This document shows positions 35,727 to 44,124 of a stretch of DNA of 64,000 nt, piece by piece (position 1 is the first letter of the stretch; every line of letters begins with the position of its first letter). Origin of the DNA: an uncultured Phocaeicola sp. (GTDB taxonomy: Bacteria > Bacteroidota > Bacteroidia > Bacteroidales > Bacteroidaceae); NCBI GenBank assembly GCA_944320855.1, contig CALUJF010000008.1, forward strand, positions 1-64,000, written 5' to 3'. Under the pieces are notes generated by a model, which saw only the letters and a list, made by a program, of their open reading frames with translations, was not told where the DNA came from and searched no databases. The position numbers and the translations under genes were made by a program.

Positions 35727-36905
35727 TTAATGGTGGAACAGACGTATGCCTGTGAATGCCATTACAATGCCATATTTGTCGCAAGTTTCGATAACATGGT
35801 CATCGCGTACAGAACCACCTGCCTGTGCTATGAATTCCACACCGCTCTTGTGGGCACGTTCGATATTGTCGCCGAATGGGAAGAATGCGTCTGAGCCAAG
35901 AGCAACACCTTTCAGTGTGTCAAGCCAAGCACGTTTTTCTTCGCGAGTCAGAACTTCAGGCTTTTCTGTGAAGAACTGCTGCCATACTCCGTCTGCAAGT
36001 ACATCGTCGTGGTCTTCGCTGATGTAGATGTCTATAGTATTGTCGCGGTCTGCACGGCGGATTTTTTCAACCCATGGCAAATTCAATACCTTCGGGTGCT
36101 GGCGCAAGTACCATATATCAGCCTTGTTTCCTGCAAGACGTGTACAGTGGATACGGCTCTGCTGTCCGGCACCGATACCGATAGCCTGTCCGTCCTTAAC
36201 GTAGCATACAGAGTTTGACTGAGTATATTTCAGAGTGATAAGCGCAATCATAAGGTCACGCTTTGCAGCATCTGTAAAGTTCTTGTTCTGAGTAGGGATG
36301 TTCTGGAACAAATCGTCGCCGTTCAGCTTGATTTCGTTTCTTCCCTGTTCGAAAGTTACACCGAACACTTCCTTAGTTTCGATAGGAGCCGGAACGTAAT
36401 TAGGGTCAATCTTGATTACGTTGTAAGTACCTTTACGTTTAGCTTTCAGTATTTCCAAGGCTGCATCTGTATATCCAGGAGCGATAACACCGTCTGAAAC
36501 TTCGCGGTTGATGAAACGTGCTGTTTCTTCATCGCATATATCGCTCAGAGCGATAAAGTCACCGTAAGATGACATACGGTCTGCACCGCGTGCACGTACA
36601 TAAGCATTGGCAAGTGGAGAAAGAGGAAGTCCGTCTACGAAATAGATTTTCTTCATAGTTTCGTCCAGTTCAAGACCGATTGCAGCACCTGCAGGACTTA
36701 CATGTTTGAAAGATGTTGCAGCAGGCATACCTGTAGCTTCTTTCAGTTCTTTTACTAACTGCCATCCGTTCAGCGCATCAAGGAAGTTGATGTAACCCGG
36801 ACGTCCGTTCAGGACTTCGATAGGCAGTTCACCTTCTTTCATGAAAATACGTGCTGGTTTCTGGTTAGGGTTGCAACCGTATTTCAGTTCAAGTTCTTTA
36901 GCCAT
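35727..36905 (-). CDS. Stand-alone phosphoribosylaminoimidazolecarboxamide (AICAR) formyltransferase
   Basis: Transfers a formyl group from 10-formyl-THF to AICAR in purine synthesis. The 392-residue protein matches the C-terminal transformylase half of PurH only: LKYGCNPNQKPARIF at the start, TSFKHVSPAGAAIG (the KHxxPxG active-site motif), YTQSNSVCYVKDGQAIGIGAGQQSRIHCTRLA, here seen as TQSNSVCYV and IGIGAGQQSR, and GSDAFFPFGDNIERA near the end. The IMP cyclohydrolase (MGS-like) N-domain is absent. In Bacteroides such a protein exists besides a full PurH, so it may be a second copy or do the job alone; this window cannot tell. Promoter -7 box at 36933-36940 (minus). Confidence 0.92.
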   Translation of the reverse strand: MAKELELKYGCNPNQKPARIFMKEGELPIEVLNGRPGYINFLDALNGWQLVKELKEATGMPAATSFKHVSPAGAAIGLELDETMKKIYFVDGLPLSPLANAYVRARGADRMSSYGDFIALSDICDEETARFINREVSDGVIAPGYTDAALEILKAKRKGTYNVIKIDPNYVPAPIETKEVFGVTFEQGRNEIKLNGDDLFQNIPTQNKNFTDAAKRDLMIALITLKYTQSNSVCYVKDGQAIGIGAGQQSRIHCTRLAGNKADIWYLRQHPKVLNLPWVEKIRRADRDNTIDIYISEDHDDVLADGVWQQFFTEKPEVLTREEKRAWLDTLKGVALGSDAFFPFGDNIERAHKSGVEFIAQAGGSVRDDHVIETCDKYGIVMAFTGIRLFHH

Positions 36906-37126
36906 AATTATTTCTTGTTTATGAATTTGTTACAAAAATACGGTTTTGTCTGCTTTTTTCCTAATGCAGATTATTATATTTTTCGTATTAGATAATGATT
37001 GAAAGTACTCATATATGGTATATCAGGCTATTTCACACTTCTTTGACCTTTATTGGTCTTATGTGAATATGTTTTTATGTAATCAATGTTTTTTATTTGT
37101 TATTATGTAACTTGAACTTTTATAAT

Positions 37127-37401
37127 TAAATTTGCTATAGTATTATGTATAAGATAGGTGCCGTATTCTCGTCCGAAACGGGGACTATAGAGGAATGGAT
37201 AGTAGGCTGAGAGACTTTCGCTGATTTTGTTCAGACTGAATGATTAGAAACTGAATGATAAGAAAATGATATAAGCAGTGCCCCTCATTTTAGTACAGTA
37301 AAATAATTCATCATTTTTTTGAGTATTTTTATTATTATATACTTATTTTTTCGTATATTCGCGTTTGGATAGGGAGAAATCTATCCAAACGCATATTTTT
37401 T
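37127..37401 (+). ncRNA. Candidate small transcript, possibly with a 21-codon reading frame
   Basis: Starts with a -7-like box TAAATTTG (37127-37134) and ends at the strong terminator at 37361-37401. Ten bases after the box is an ATG (37145) opening a 21-codon frame, MYKIGAVFSSETGTIEEWIVG in two parts (MYKIGAVFSS, ETGTIEEWIVG), with a stop at 37208-37210. The same bases also form a GTCC/GGAC hairpin. The middle has short ACTGAATGAT duplications 15 bp apart. It could be a regulatory RNA, a tiny leaderless-like peptide gene, or a gene remnant. No -33 box is clear, so support is modest. Confidence 0.35.
37361..37401 (+). terminator. Strong terminator in the intergenic region
   Basis: Perfect 12-bp stem (GCGTTTGGATAG, 37361-37372; CTATCCAAACGC, 37381-37392) with an 8-base loop, then ATATTTTTTTT. 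No recognisable gene precedes it on the plus strand, which argues for a non-coding transcript. Confidence 0.85.
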
Positions 37402-37443
37402 TTGAAATATATAAGAAGCGTTATGCTTATCTTGTAATTTTGG

Positions 37444-37589
37444 AAACCTAGGAAATTTTCAAAAACGTGTACAAGGATTTGCATAGTGGTTCTCACGCAT
37501 ATGGCGTGGGCTGCTATTCCCGTACTTGTACACAGGTTTTCCTAGGACCTCCAAATTACTACGTGGCATCGCAGTACCGCGCTTTTTTT
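37444..37589 (+). ncRNA. ssrS: 6S-like RNA (long irregular hairpin with own promoter and terminator)
   Basis: A -7 box TAATTTTG (37435-37442) is followed by one rod-like fold of about 115 nt: CCTAGGAAA (37447-37455) pairs with TTTCCTAGG (37538-37546), and a 9-bp helix GTGTACAAG/CTTGTACAC (37467-37475 with 37524-37532) lies further in. Between them is an asymmetric open region (TTTTCAAAAAC against AGGT-like bases), and the tip holds a CACGC/GCGTG hairpin. A short CGTGG/CCGCG hairpin and a run of seven T end it near 37589. Long rod, central bubble and size about 145 nt are the hallmarks of 6S RNA, which binds RNA polymerase. The name is an inference from shape only. Confidence 0.6.
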
Positions 37590-37655
37590 ATGCCCTTTTG
37601 TAAGACATAGAGCCGTACTGTACACCTTATTTATAATATTATGAATTTGCCTTTG

Positions 37656-37663
37656 TAGTTTTG
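37656..37663 (+). promoter_or_regulatory. -7 box of the pilus operon
   Basis: TAGTTTTG fits TAnnTTTG, 56 bp before the first ATG (37720). No convincing -33 box and no invertible promoter repeats flank it. Confidence 0.5.
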
Positions 37664-37719
37664 CATGACAGATTCGTATTTATAGAGTGGAAACCATTAA
37701 AAACTCATATAAATAAAGA

Positions 37720-38892
37720 ATGATTAAACGAATGCTACTTGCGGCCTTTCTCTTCAGTATGGGATTGCCGCTATTCTCTCAATCGGATGCGGACACCACC
37801 TATGTGTTCCGTTTTGTTCCCGGCAGGGAGATGTTCTATGTGCCCTGGGGTGATAACGAAGAGAGCCTCGATGCCATTCTTGAAGCCCTGTCTGCCAACA
37901 TGGAACAGCTCAAGAACGGCGAGCGTTACATCAATGTGTGCAGCTACAGTCCTACACCGGGCGATGGTCTCAGTCCCGTCCGTATGTCCTACCGCCGCAG
38001 CCAGCGTGTAAAATCCGAACTTATCATCCGTGGTGGTGCCACCGAAGAAATGTTTGTCACCGACCGCTACACCTCCGCAGTCTATTGTGAAGGCATGCGT
38101 GATATAGTGGTTGTAACCTTCCCGGCCAGTGTTGAAAAAGTTGCCAAGCTTGCCGGAGCTGAAGCCGCAGCCAAGGTTGAGGCATACAATAAAGAAATTT
38201 CCGGCGAGACCGAACGCGAACGTCTTGCAGCCGAAGCCGCAGCCCAACGTGAAGAACAGGCGAGGGCAGAGGCCGAACGCCTTGCAGCAGAGCAGGCGGC
38301 ACGTGCCAAAGCCGAAGCCGAACGTCTTGAGGCCGAACAGAAAGAAAAGGCACGCCTTGCCGCCGAAGAGCAGGCACGCCTTCAGGCCGAAGAGGAATCC
38401 AAGGCGATGCCATTCCGTCTTGCCCTCCGCGCGAACCTTTTGCGCTGGGCTACTCTGACACCCGATTTGGGAGTTGAATGGCGCATCAACCGCCATGTCG
38501 GCATAGGAATAGACGGAACCTACACATCGTGGACATGGAACAACAACGACCGCCGCTACGCCCTCTGGGAGATAACCCCCGAAGTACGTTATTACCTCGG
38601 CAAGGTCAAGCGAGGTTATATCGGTGCCATGTATAAGGCAGGAGCCTTCGACTACAAACTCTCCACCACAGGCAAGCAGGGCGACCTTATGGGTGGCGGC
38701 ATCACGGGCGGTTACCGCATGCAGCTCAACAAATCCTTCTTTATGGATTTCAGCCTCGGGCTTGGGTACATTCATGCCGACTATGAAAAATATGTCACCA
38801 TCGACGGAGTCCGGGTAACGCGCGGCGAAGAAAGTAATAACTGGTGGGGTCCGACTCACGCCGGAGTAACCCTTGTATGGAGCTTATTCTAA
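37720..38892 (+). CDS. DUF3575 outer-membrane protein with OmpA-like N-part and coiled coil (pilus locus)
   Basis: A 390-residue protein typical of the head of Bacteroidales fimbrillin operons. Signal peptide 1-20; residues about 28-120 resemble an OmpA-type peptidoglycan-binding domain (FRFVPGREMFYVPWGDN, then MSYRRSQRVKSELIIRGG, matching the NxxLSxRRAxxV region); residues about 140-230 are a charged coiled coil of repeated AEAERLAAEQ-type segments; residues about 232-390 are the DUF3575 barrel (RANLLRWATLTPDLGVEWRI to VTLVWSLF). The likely role is a cell-wall-linked outer-membrane base for the pilus, by location. This gene is more GC-rich than its neighbours, and its coiled coil leaves a long open frame on the other strand. 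Confidence 0.88.
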   Translation: MIKRMLLAAFLFSMGLPLFSQSDADTTYVFRFVPGREMFYVPWGDNEESLDAILEALSANMEQLKNGERYINVCSYSPTPGDGLSPVRMSYRRSQRVKSELIIRGGATEEMFVTDRYTSAVYCEGMRDIVVVTFPASVEKVAKLAGAEAAAKVEAYNKEISGETERERLAAEAAAQREEQARAEAERLAAEQAARAKAEAERLEAEQKEKARLAAEEQARLQAEEESKAMPFRLALRANLLRWATLTPDLGVEWRINRHVGIGIDGTYTSWTWNNNDRRYALWEITPEVRYYLGKVKRGYIGAMYKAGAFDYKLSTTGKQGDLMGGGITGGYRMQLNKSFFMDFSLGLGYIHADYEKYVTIDGVRVTRGEESNNWWGPTHAGVTLVWSLF

Positions 38893-38910
38893 GAAAGGAG
38901 GAACTGCAAT

Positions 38911-39780
38911 ATGAGAAACAGTATAAAATATAATCTGATGGCAGTGGCATCGTTCATGGTCTTGTCGCTGTCCTCGTGTGTCAAAAAAGAAATTTTCTAT
39001 ACACCCCATCCCGACAAAGGCGTAGTGGCTGCAAAGGCCGATTTCAGCAATCGCAGTAAGGAATGCCCTGCCCCGCAGGAATACAGACTTCTTCACAACT
39101 GCTGTGGCGATGCTTCGCCTTACGTCCTTCCATCGGCAGAAGAGAAAAACCTTTCTGAACTGTTTGAACCTGACAGCCACGTGTTCCACGCATGGAACGA
39201 GTGTGAGGGAATGACCGTATCTGCCGGTAAGATAAATATCGACATCGCCAACGGCAATCTTGAAAACATGCCCGGCTATATATTCACCTCGCGTGTGGAA
39301 AATATCGTTGTGAAAGACGACACCACCCGTATCGTGATACCTATGCAGCAGCGTGTTCGCGACGTTCATTTCGAGATAACAGTGACAGAGGGAGACCCCG
39401 AACTGATAGCTTCTGTTACGGGAACACTTACCGGAGTGGCATCAACCTTCGATATTGAGAATCAGACTATTATCGGCGAAGGCCAGACCACGACAATAAA
39501 TTTCAGCCGCAACGGCGACAAACTCCTGGCTGATGTCCGTCTTCTCGGGTTTATCGGCTCTTCGCCAACACTTACGTTGGATGTGCAGTTTGTCGACGAC
39601 CGCGAACAGACCGTCGATGATGCAAATTTTGCCGAAGCGGTAAAGAATTTCGGCAGCAATATAACTGAGACCCTTGTCCTGACCAACAATATGAACACCC
39701 CAATCGAAACAGGCATGGAAGCCACGATAGAGGACTGGCAGGCAGGCAACGGCTCAGGCGATAATATAGAAATACAGTAA
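38911..39780 (+). CDS. DUF5119 lipoprotein (pilus anchor/assembly candidate)
   Basis: A 289-residue lipoprotein with signal peptide and lipobox SLSSC (Cys23). It begins 18 bp after the DUF3575 gene and has the two-domain beta-sandwich look of FimB/Mfa2 anchors: FEPDSHVFHAWNECEGMTVSA in the first half, VIPMQQRVRDVHFEITV in the middle and a C-terminal donor-like end METTIEDW-type (EATIEDWQAGNGSGDN) that resembles the end of the fimbrillins. In type V pili the anchor ends fibre growth at the outer membrane; that this gene does so is inferred from order and resemblance. Confidence 0.82.
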   Translation: MRNSIKYNLMAVASFMVLSLSSCVKKEIFYTPHPDKGVVAAKADFSNRSKECPAPQEYRLLHNCCGDASPYVLPSAEEKNLSELFEPDSHVFHAWNECEGMTVSAGKINIDIANGNLENMPGYIFTSRVENIVVKDDTTRIVIPMQQRVRDVHFEITVTEGDPELIASVTGTLTGVASTFDIENQTIIGEGQTTTINFSRNGDKLLADVRLLGFIGSSPTLTLDVQFVDDREQTVDDANFAEAVKNFGSNITETLVLTNNMNTPIETGMEATIEDWQAGNGSGDNIEIQ

Positions 39781-39804
39781 TAACCCCAAAAACCAATAAT
39801 AAAA

Positions 39805-40725
39805 ATGAGACTATCGATACTTTCATTACCGGTATTTGCAGCAGTAACATTGGCGCTTGCCGGATGCAATCAGGAATCAAACACACCGGAAAAAGAGAAT
39901 GACAGCCGCGTACCTGTCCGTGTGAGCAGCAATATAGAAGTAAGCCGTGCAGTGGATAACGCATGGGAAGAGGATGACGCCATAGGTATCTTCATGCTGA
40001 ATAATGATGCGGTGGATACATATTCCAATGTAGAGTATACAACCCCTGAAACGGATGGAGCCTTTGCCCCTAAAGATCAGGTTATCTACCTGCCTGTGGA
40101 CGGAACAGCCCGTGATTTCGTGGCATATTATCCTTATCAGAGCAGCATGGCTGACAACAATTATTCCATAGACCTGACAGACCAGGCAGACCAGAGCGCA
40201 ATAGACTTTATGACAAGCGAGAAGGCTAATGGAGAATACAGCACAGTAGCAGATATAGACAAGACCTCTCCTGAAGTCAATTTCCGTTTCCATCACCGCC
40301 TGTCCAAACTCCGTCTTAATGTACAGACCGGAGCCGGTTTCATAGGAGATAACTCAGAGCTTGAGGGAATGGAGGTAAAACTTACAAACCAGCAGACTAC
40401 AGGTACATATAATGTGCTGACAGACAATGCGGTGATAATAACTCCGGGTAGTAACACAATAGAACTGCTTACTGCTGCCAATGGACAAAGTGCCGAAGCC
40501 ATAGTCTTCCCAAGCAATGACTATACCGAGATGCAGTTTGAGTTCCATGTCATCGGACACGAACCTTATAAATGGAGCCTTTCTGAATCGACAGCAACAA
40601 AGTTTGAAGAAGGAAAATCATATATCTATAACATTACCATAAACAAAACCGGAGTTTCCGTAAGCTCAACCATAGAAAACTGGGTAGACGGCAACGGTGC
40701 AGGAGAAGACGGTAGTGCAGAATAA
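39805..40725 (+). CDS. Fimbrillin family lipoprotein 1 (short, stalk type)
   Basis: A 306-residue type V pilin precursor (Mfa-like/FimA superfamily). Lipobox LAGC; then VRVSSNIEVSRAVDNAWEEDDAIGIFML, seen in parts as SSNIEVSRA and WEEDDAIGIFM, the common fimbrillin N-domain start where processing by an Arg-specific protease occurs. The FRFHHRLSKLRLNVQTGAGF motif marks the hinge and TIENWVDGNGAGEDG the end, from which the donor strand would come. No C-terminal extra domain, so a shaft subunit is likely. Confidence 0.88.
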   Translation: MRLSILSLPVFAAVTLALAGCNQESNTPEKENDSRVPVRVSSNIEVSRAVDNAWEEDDAIGIFMLNNDAVDTYSNVEYTTPETDGAFAPKDQVIYLPVDGTARDFVAYYPYQSSMADNNYSIDLTDQADQSAIDFMTSEKANGEYSTVADIDKTSPEVNFRFHHRLSKLRLNVQTGAGFIGDNSELEGMEVKLTNQQTTGTYNVLTDNAVIITPGSNTIELLTAANGQSAEAIVFPSNDYTEMQFEFHVIGHEPYKWSLSESTATKFEEGKSYIYNITINKTGVSVSSTIENWVDGNGAGEDGSAE

Positions 40726-40749
40726 ATTTAAAATTAAAAACTTAAATTC

Positions 40750-42312
40750 ATGAACATAACGAAACAAATATCAAACATATTCATGCCGTTTTTGCTCCCC
40801 GCAGCGATGCTTATGTCCTCCTGTGGAGCAGAAAACCTTGAAGAAAAGGGTACACCGCTGCCTGACGGAGAATATCCTCTTCAGCTCACAGCATCGGTGG
40901 ATGGCATGACGAGCCGTACCGCCGGAAAGGATGCATGGACGGACGGCGACATAATAGGCGTGCGTATAGGGGATAGTGAACCAGGCAAATATAAGCTGGA
41001 CGCTGATGGCGGAGTAAAGGAATTTGTCACTCCTCTGTATTGGCAGAACACAGCCCCTGCAACTGTCACCGCATGGTATCCTTATGACTCACAAAACAAT
41101 GTGGATATATCCGACCAGACAGCCGGTTTTGCGGATTTTGACTTCTTATATGCATCGGCCGATAATCAAAGCTATTCAAGTCCGACCGTTCTGAAATTCA
41201 AGCACCGGATGGCGAAAGTGAAATATACTCTCGTGAAGGGTGACGGCATTACTGATGAGGAACTGGCAGAAGTGAAGGTACAGCTGGCAGGCTGCATCCA
41301 GGCTTCTTTCAGTGAAGGTGCATTGTCGGGAGCTGGCGATGGCTGGATAACCCCGACTTCCGATAATGAGGCGCTGCTTGTTCCTAAGGATATGACAGGA
41401 AAGAAGTTCATAAATGTGGAAGTGAACGGCACAGACTTTTATTATACTCCGGAAGAACAGGATGCCGGATTGCTTGCAGCCGGAATGGTGAACACATATA
41501 CCATAACTGTAAATGCAAAAAGTATCGATGTCAAGGCTGTGACGGGAGGCGAGTGGACGGATAGTGGAAATTCAAAGGATCTTGTTAGGGAAGATTTTTA
41601 TGTGGCATATCAACCGACAGACGTAAAACCGGGTGATTATTTTTACAGCGATGGTACATGGAGTGATGGCGGATTGCGGAAAATCAACCTTGACGGAAAC
41701 TATGAATTTGAAGATATAGGACCTCTATCCGGTAAAACTTGCATGGGTATAGTTTTCTATATCCGTAATGCGGATTCTCCTACCGATGTATGCTATTACG
41801 AAACATTTGAAGGGGATCCGACGGGTTATATTGTTTCAATTGACCAAAATGAAAGTAAATGGAGTGAGGAAGTATTAAATGGTGGAGATTTCAGGTCTGA
41901 AGTAGGAATAAACGGTTATTCTTCGACTATGAAATATGCCCAAAAATTCTCAGATAAAGGACTTGTTGCCATACCTTGGTGTACAGAACAACATACTGCT
42001 ATAAGTGAAAGCGACAATGCCGTATTCAGTGCTTGGTATATGCCATCACAGGAAGAATACAAGCTGATGAGAGGTGTCAGCATAAATAACTCGAATCCCA
42101 TTCTTGAAATTTTGCAGCATAATTTAGGAAAATTCATTGACGCACAGTTTGAGAACGATTTTTATTTCAGTTGTGAGTTGATGGGATATGGTGGAAATTA
42201 TCTCCATATGTATAATTTAATTACCGGTTCTGAAGATGCAGGAGATTTTAAGAATGGATATGATGCAACATTTCCCTATAAGGCTGTGTGCGCCTTTAAG
42301 CTGAAGAATTAA
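40750..42312 (+). CDS. Fimbrillin family lipoprotein 2 with extra C-terminal domain
   Basis: A 520-residue lipoprotein (lipobox LMSSC). Residues 1-280 are a fimbrillin (TASVDGMTSRTAGKDAWTDGD, KFKHRMAKVKYTLVKGDG, TGGEWTDSGN). From about 285 a second domain begins, VKPGDYFYSDGTWSDGG, GIVFYIRNAD, YIVSIDQ, AWYMPSQEEYKLM, VCAFKLKN. The same domain ends proteins 42340 and 45187. Its DNA (from about 41580) is clearly more AT-rich than the fimbrillin part, as if joined later. By analogy with tip adhesins it could bind a ligand; the pattern resembles DUF1566/major-paralogous (C-type-lectin-like) domains. Confidence 0.85.
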   Translation: MNITKQISNIFMPFLLPAAMLMSSCGAENLEEKGTPLPDGEYPLQLTASVDGMTSRTAGKDAWTDGDIIGVRIGDSEPGKYKLDADGGVKEFVTPLYWQNTAPATVTAWYPYDSQNNVDISDQTAGFADFDFLYASADNQSYSSPTVLKFKHRMAKVKYTLVKGDGITDEELAEVKVQLAGCIQASFSEGALSGAGDGWITPTSDNEALLVPKDMTGKKFINVEVNGTDFYYTPEEQDAGLLAAGMVNTYTITVNAKSIDVKAVTGGEWTDSGNSKDLVREDFYVAYQPTDVKPGDYFYSDGTWSDGGLRKINLDGNYEFEDIGPLSGKTCMGIVFYIRNADSPTDVCYYETFEGDPTGYIVSIDQNESKWSEEVLNGGDFRSEVGINGYSSTMKYAQKFSDKGLVAIPWCTEQHTAISESDNAVFSAWYMPSQEEYKLMRGVSINNSNPILEILQHNLGKFIDAQFENDFYFSCELMGYGGNYLHMYNLITGSEDAGDFKNGYDATFPYKAVCAFKLKN

Positions 42313-42339
42313 TATTCATAAATTAAACGGTAAATAACA

Positions 42340-44025
42340 ATGAAGCAAAATATTCTACATAAATTATGGATAGTTGCCCTATTACTCATGGCAGGTTGTA
42401 AGCAGGGCGAACTTCCTGATGCGGCTATGGAGGAATTGCCACCGCTTTCCATATCGGTAACGGATGGAGGTTATGTCGCAGAAGGGATAAAGACGGAAAC
42501 TGCTGCCCGTGCCGTCGAAAACAACTATAGGAAGGATTTTACTGCCGGAGATGAATGTGGACTGTATATTGTCCGCGATGGAAAAATCGTGGCGGAAAAT
42601 GTCAAACTTGTTGCTGAGGATGGTGACAATGGAATCTCATGGCGGACAGCAAACGGTACATCTTTAGCCGGCGGATTGCCGGATGAAGTATATTTCCTTT
42701 ACTATCCTTATAAACAGGAAATTACCGGCAAAGTAGATGCTTCGGCAGACAATGATGCTGCCTTCTTTGAAAAATTGATAAGCACCTGGACAGTGAGTTC
42801 AGACCAGAGTGACTACGCATCAGGATATTCAGCGTCCGACCTTATGACCGCAAGCGGCACGGTGAAGGAGACAGGGGATGTGCTGTCCCTATCTTTCACA
42901 ATGAAACATCGTATGTCACTTGTTGTCATTGAAGTGCCGTTGACAATCTATCATTTTACGGATTTCCCGGATATAACGTATTCTGAAGGTGCGTCGAATG
43001 TGGATTTTAAGGGTAATTTCAAGCCTTGTGCATATAATGGGGCTTATCGTTATCTTTTGAATCCATTCTCAAGTTCAGATGTGGTACTGACATATTTTGA
43101 TGAGAGAAATGAGGAGCTTCCTATAAATCTGTCAGGGAGTACAAATGGGGAACCATCTATAAATATATCAGGGGGTACAATTTCTGGAGGATACTTCAGA
43201 ACCATTAGGATAGATGGTGGAATACAGGAACGGACCTGTACTTATGCGGAGTCCGGTGTGACACGTATCGGGGATTTCTATTGTACGAAGGATGGAGGTA
43301 AAACCGGTTATCTTATGCCTAAGGAAGCTGATTCTGAAACCTTGCAGCCGGTAAATGTGGTCGGAATAGTATTTCAGACAGACCGAAAACGTATTGGCCT
43401 GAAGGAGAAGTCCACATTGGCAGAAAAAGGCGTCGATGAACCTCATGGGCTGGTCATGGCTCTAAAAAATGCGGCAGAGGGTAAATATTGGTCAAGACTT
43501 CGCAACAATGAGACTATTATGGATTGTACAACCCGGGCTAAAATTTATAGAGATATCAATGGGTATGGGAACTATTTCAATACTTATGCGTCTGTCTCTA
43601 ATTATGACGATTATCCGGCATTCAAAGAAGCTGTCAATTATATCAATACTTGTCCTGTCCCTGAGAATACGACAGGCTGGTATTTGCCTTCATCCGGCCA
43701 GTGGTGGGATATAACACAAAATCTTGGAGGCAATGAATTCTTGGCCTCAGAAGATGAACAAAATTCTCAACAGAAAGGAGCGCTTTGGAATTTTAATTCT
43801 GTTAGTGTTACATCTAATTTGAATAAAATGATTGAAGCTGTCGGCAATGAAAAGAAAGATATATTTGAAGAATCAGAATTTTTCTGGACTTCTTCAGAAT
43901 ATGATACTGAAAATGCGAGGTATTGGTATATTGCGGGAACTTATACATATAGTAATAGTATGGATAAGTTAACGACTGAATCTATAAATGGAGAAATTCA
44001 TGTAAGACCGGTTCTGGCTTTTTAG
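42340..44025 (+). CDS. Fimbrillin family lipoprotein 3 with extra C-terminal domain
   Basis: A 561-residue lipoprotein (lipobox LLMAGC). The fimbrillin part (about 1-300) is divergent: AARAVENNYRKDFTAGDECGLYIV, FTMKHRMSLVVIEVPLTIY. The C-terminal domain starts with VTRIGDFYCTKDGG and runs through VNVVGIVFQTDRKRI, PHGLVMALKNAAEGKYWSR, TTGWYLPSSGQWWDI, FWTSSEYDTENARYW and HVRPVLAF. It has both halves of the GWxLPS...WSSSE pattern. Tip-adhesin candidate by architecture. Follows its neighbour by 27 bp. Confidence 0.85.
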   Translation: MKQNILHKLWIVALLLMAGCKQGELPDAAMEELPPLSISVTDGGYVAEGIKTETAARAVENNYRKDFTAGDECGLYIVRDGKIVAENVKLVAEDGDNGISWRTANGTSLAGGLPDEVYFLYYPYKQEITGKVDASADNDAAFFEKLISTWTVSSDQSDYASGYSASDLMTASGTVKETGDVLSLSFTMKHRMSLVVIEVPLTIYHFTDFPDITYSEGASNVDFKGNFKPCAYNGAYRYLLNPFSSSDVVLTYFDERNEELPINLSGSTNGEPSINISGGTISGGYFRTIRIDGGIQERTCTYAESGVTRIGDFYCTKDGGKTGYLMPKEADSETLQPVNVVGIVFQTDRKRIGLKEKSTLAEKGVDEPHGLVMALKNAAEGKYWSRLRNNETIMDCTTRAKIYRDINGYGNYFNTYASVSNYDDYPAFKEAVNYINTCPVPENTTGWYLPSSGQWWDITQNLGGNEFLASEDEQNSQQKGALWNFNSVSVTSNLNKMIEAVGNEKKDIFEESEFFWTSSEYDTENARYWYIAGTYTYSNSMDKLTTESINGEIHVRPVLAF

Positions 44026-44042
44026 CTCATTTTGTTTATAGA

Positions 44043-44085
44043 GGTAAAATCTTATAATTCCGATAACGAATTTAACGGTTTTACC
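44043..44085 (+). other. Imperfect hairpin inside the pilus operon
   Basis: Arms 44043-44060 and 44068-44085 (GGTAAAAT... with ...GGTTTTACC) pair with a few mismatches around a 7-base loop, in the 99-bp gap between fimbrillins 3 and 4. There is no T run, so it may adjust mRNA stability rather than end transcription. Confidence 0.5.
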
Positions 44086-44124
44086 ATAGCTTTGACTAAT
44101 TCAATTTATACTTAATAAAATAAA

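Larger units (their letters stand above)
36906..37719. other. Long intergenic region with RNA candidates
   Basis: 814 bp with no gene-sized reading frame. It holds a minus-strand -7 box for the formyltransferase (CAAAAATA, 36933-36940), a possible transcript with a terminator (37127-37401), a 6S-like RNA (37444-37589) and the pilus operon -7 box (37656-37663). In 36941-37126 I see only AT-rich sequence. Confidence 0.8.

Noticed and set aside
37206..37250. GGCTGAGAG stretch resembling part of a TPP riboswitch
   Set aside because: The second conserved block (GAACCTGAT... and the closing stem) is missing, and no thiamine gene follows.
37656..37720. Invertible (phase-variable) promoter of the pilus operon
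   Set aside because: No inverted repeat pair flanks the promoter and no tyrosine recombinase gene is near.
37771..38859. 362-codon frame on the minus strand, rich in Gly/Phe/Leu
   Set aside because: Mirror of the GC-rich, Ala/Glu-rich DUF3575 gene; no start context, no family pattern.
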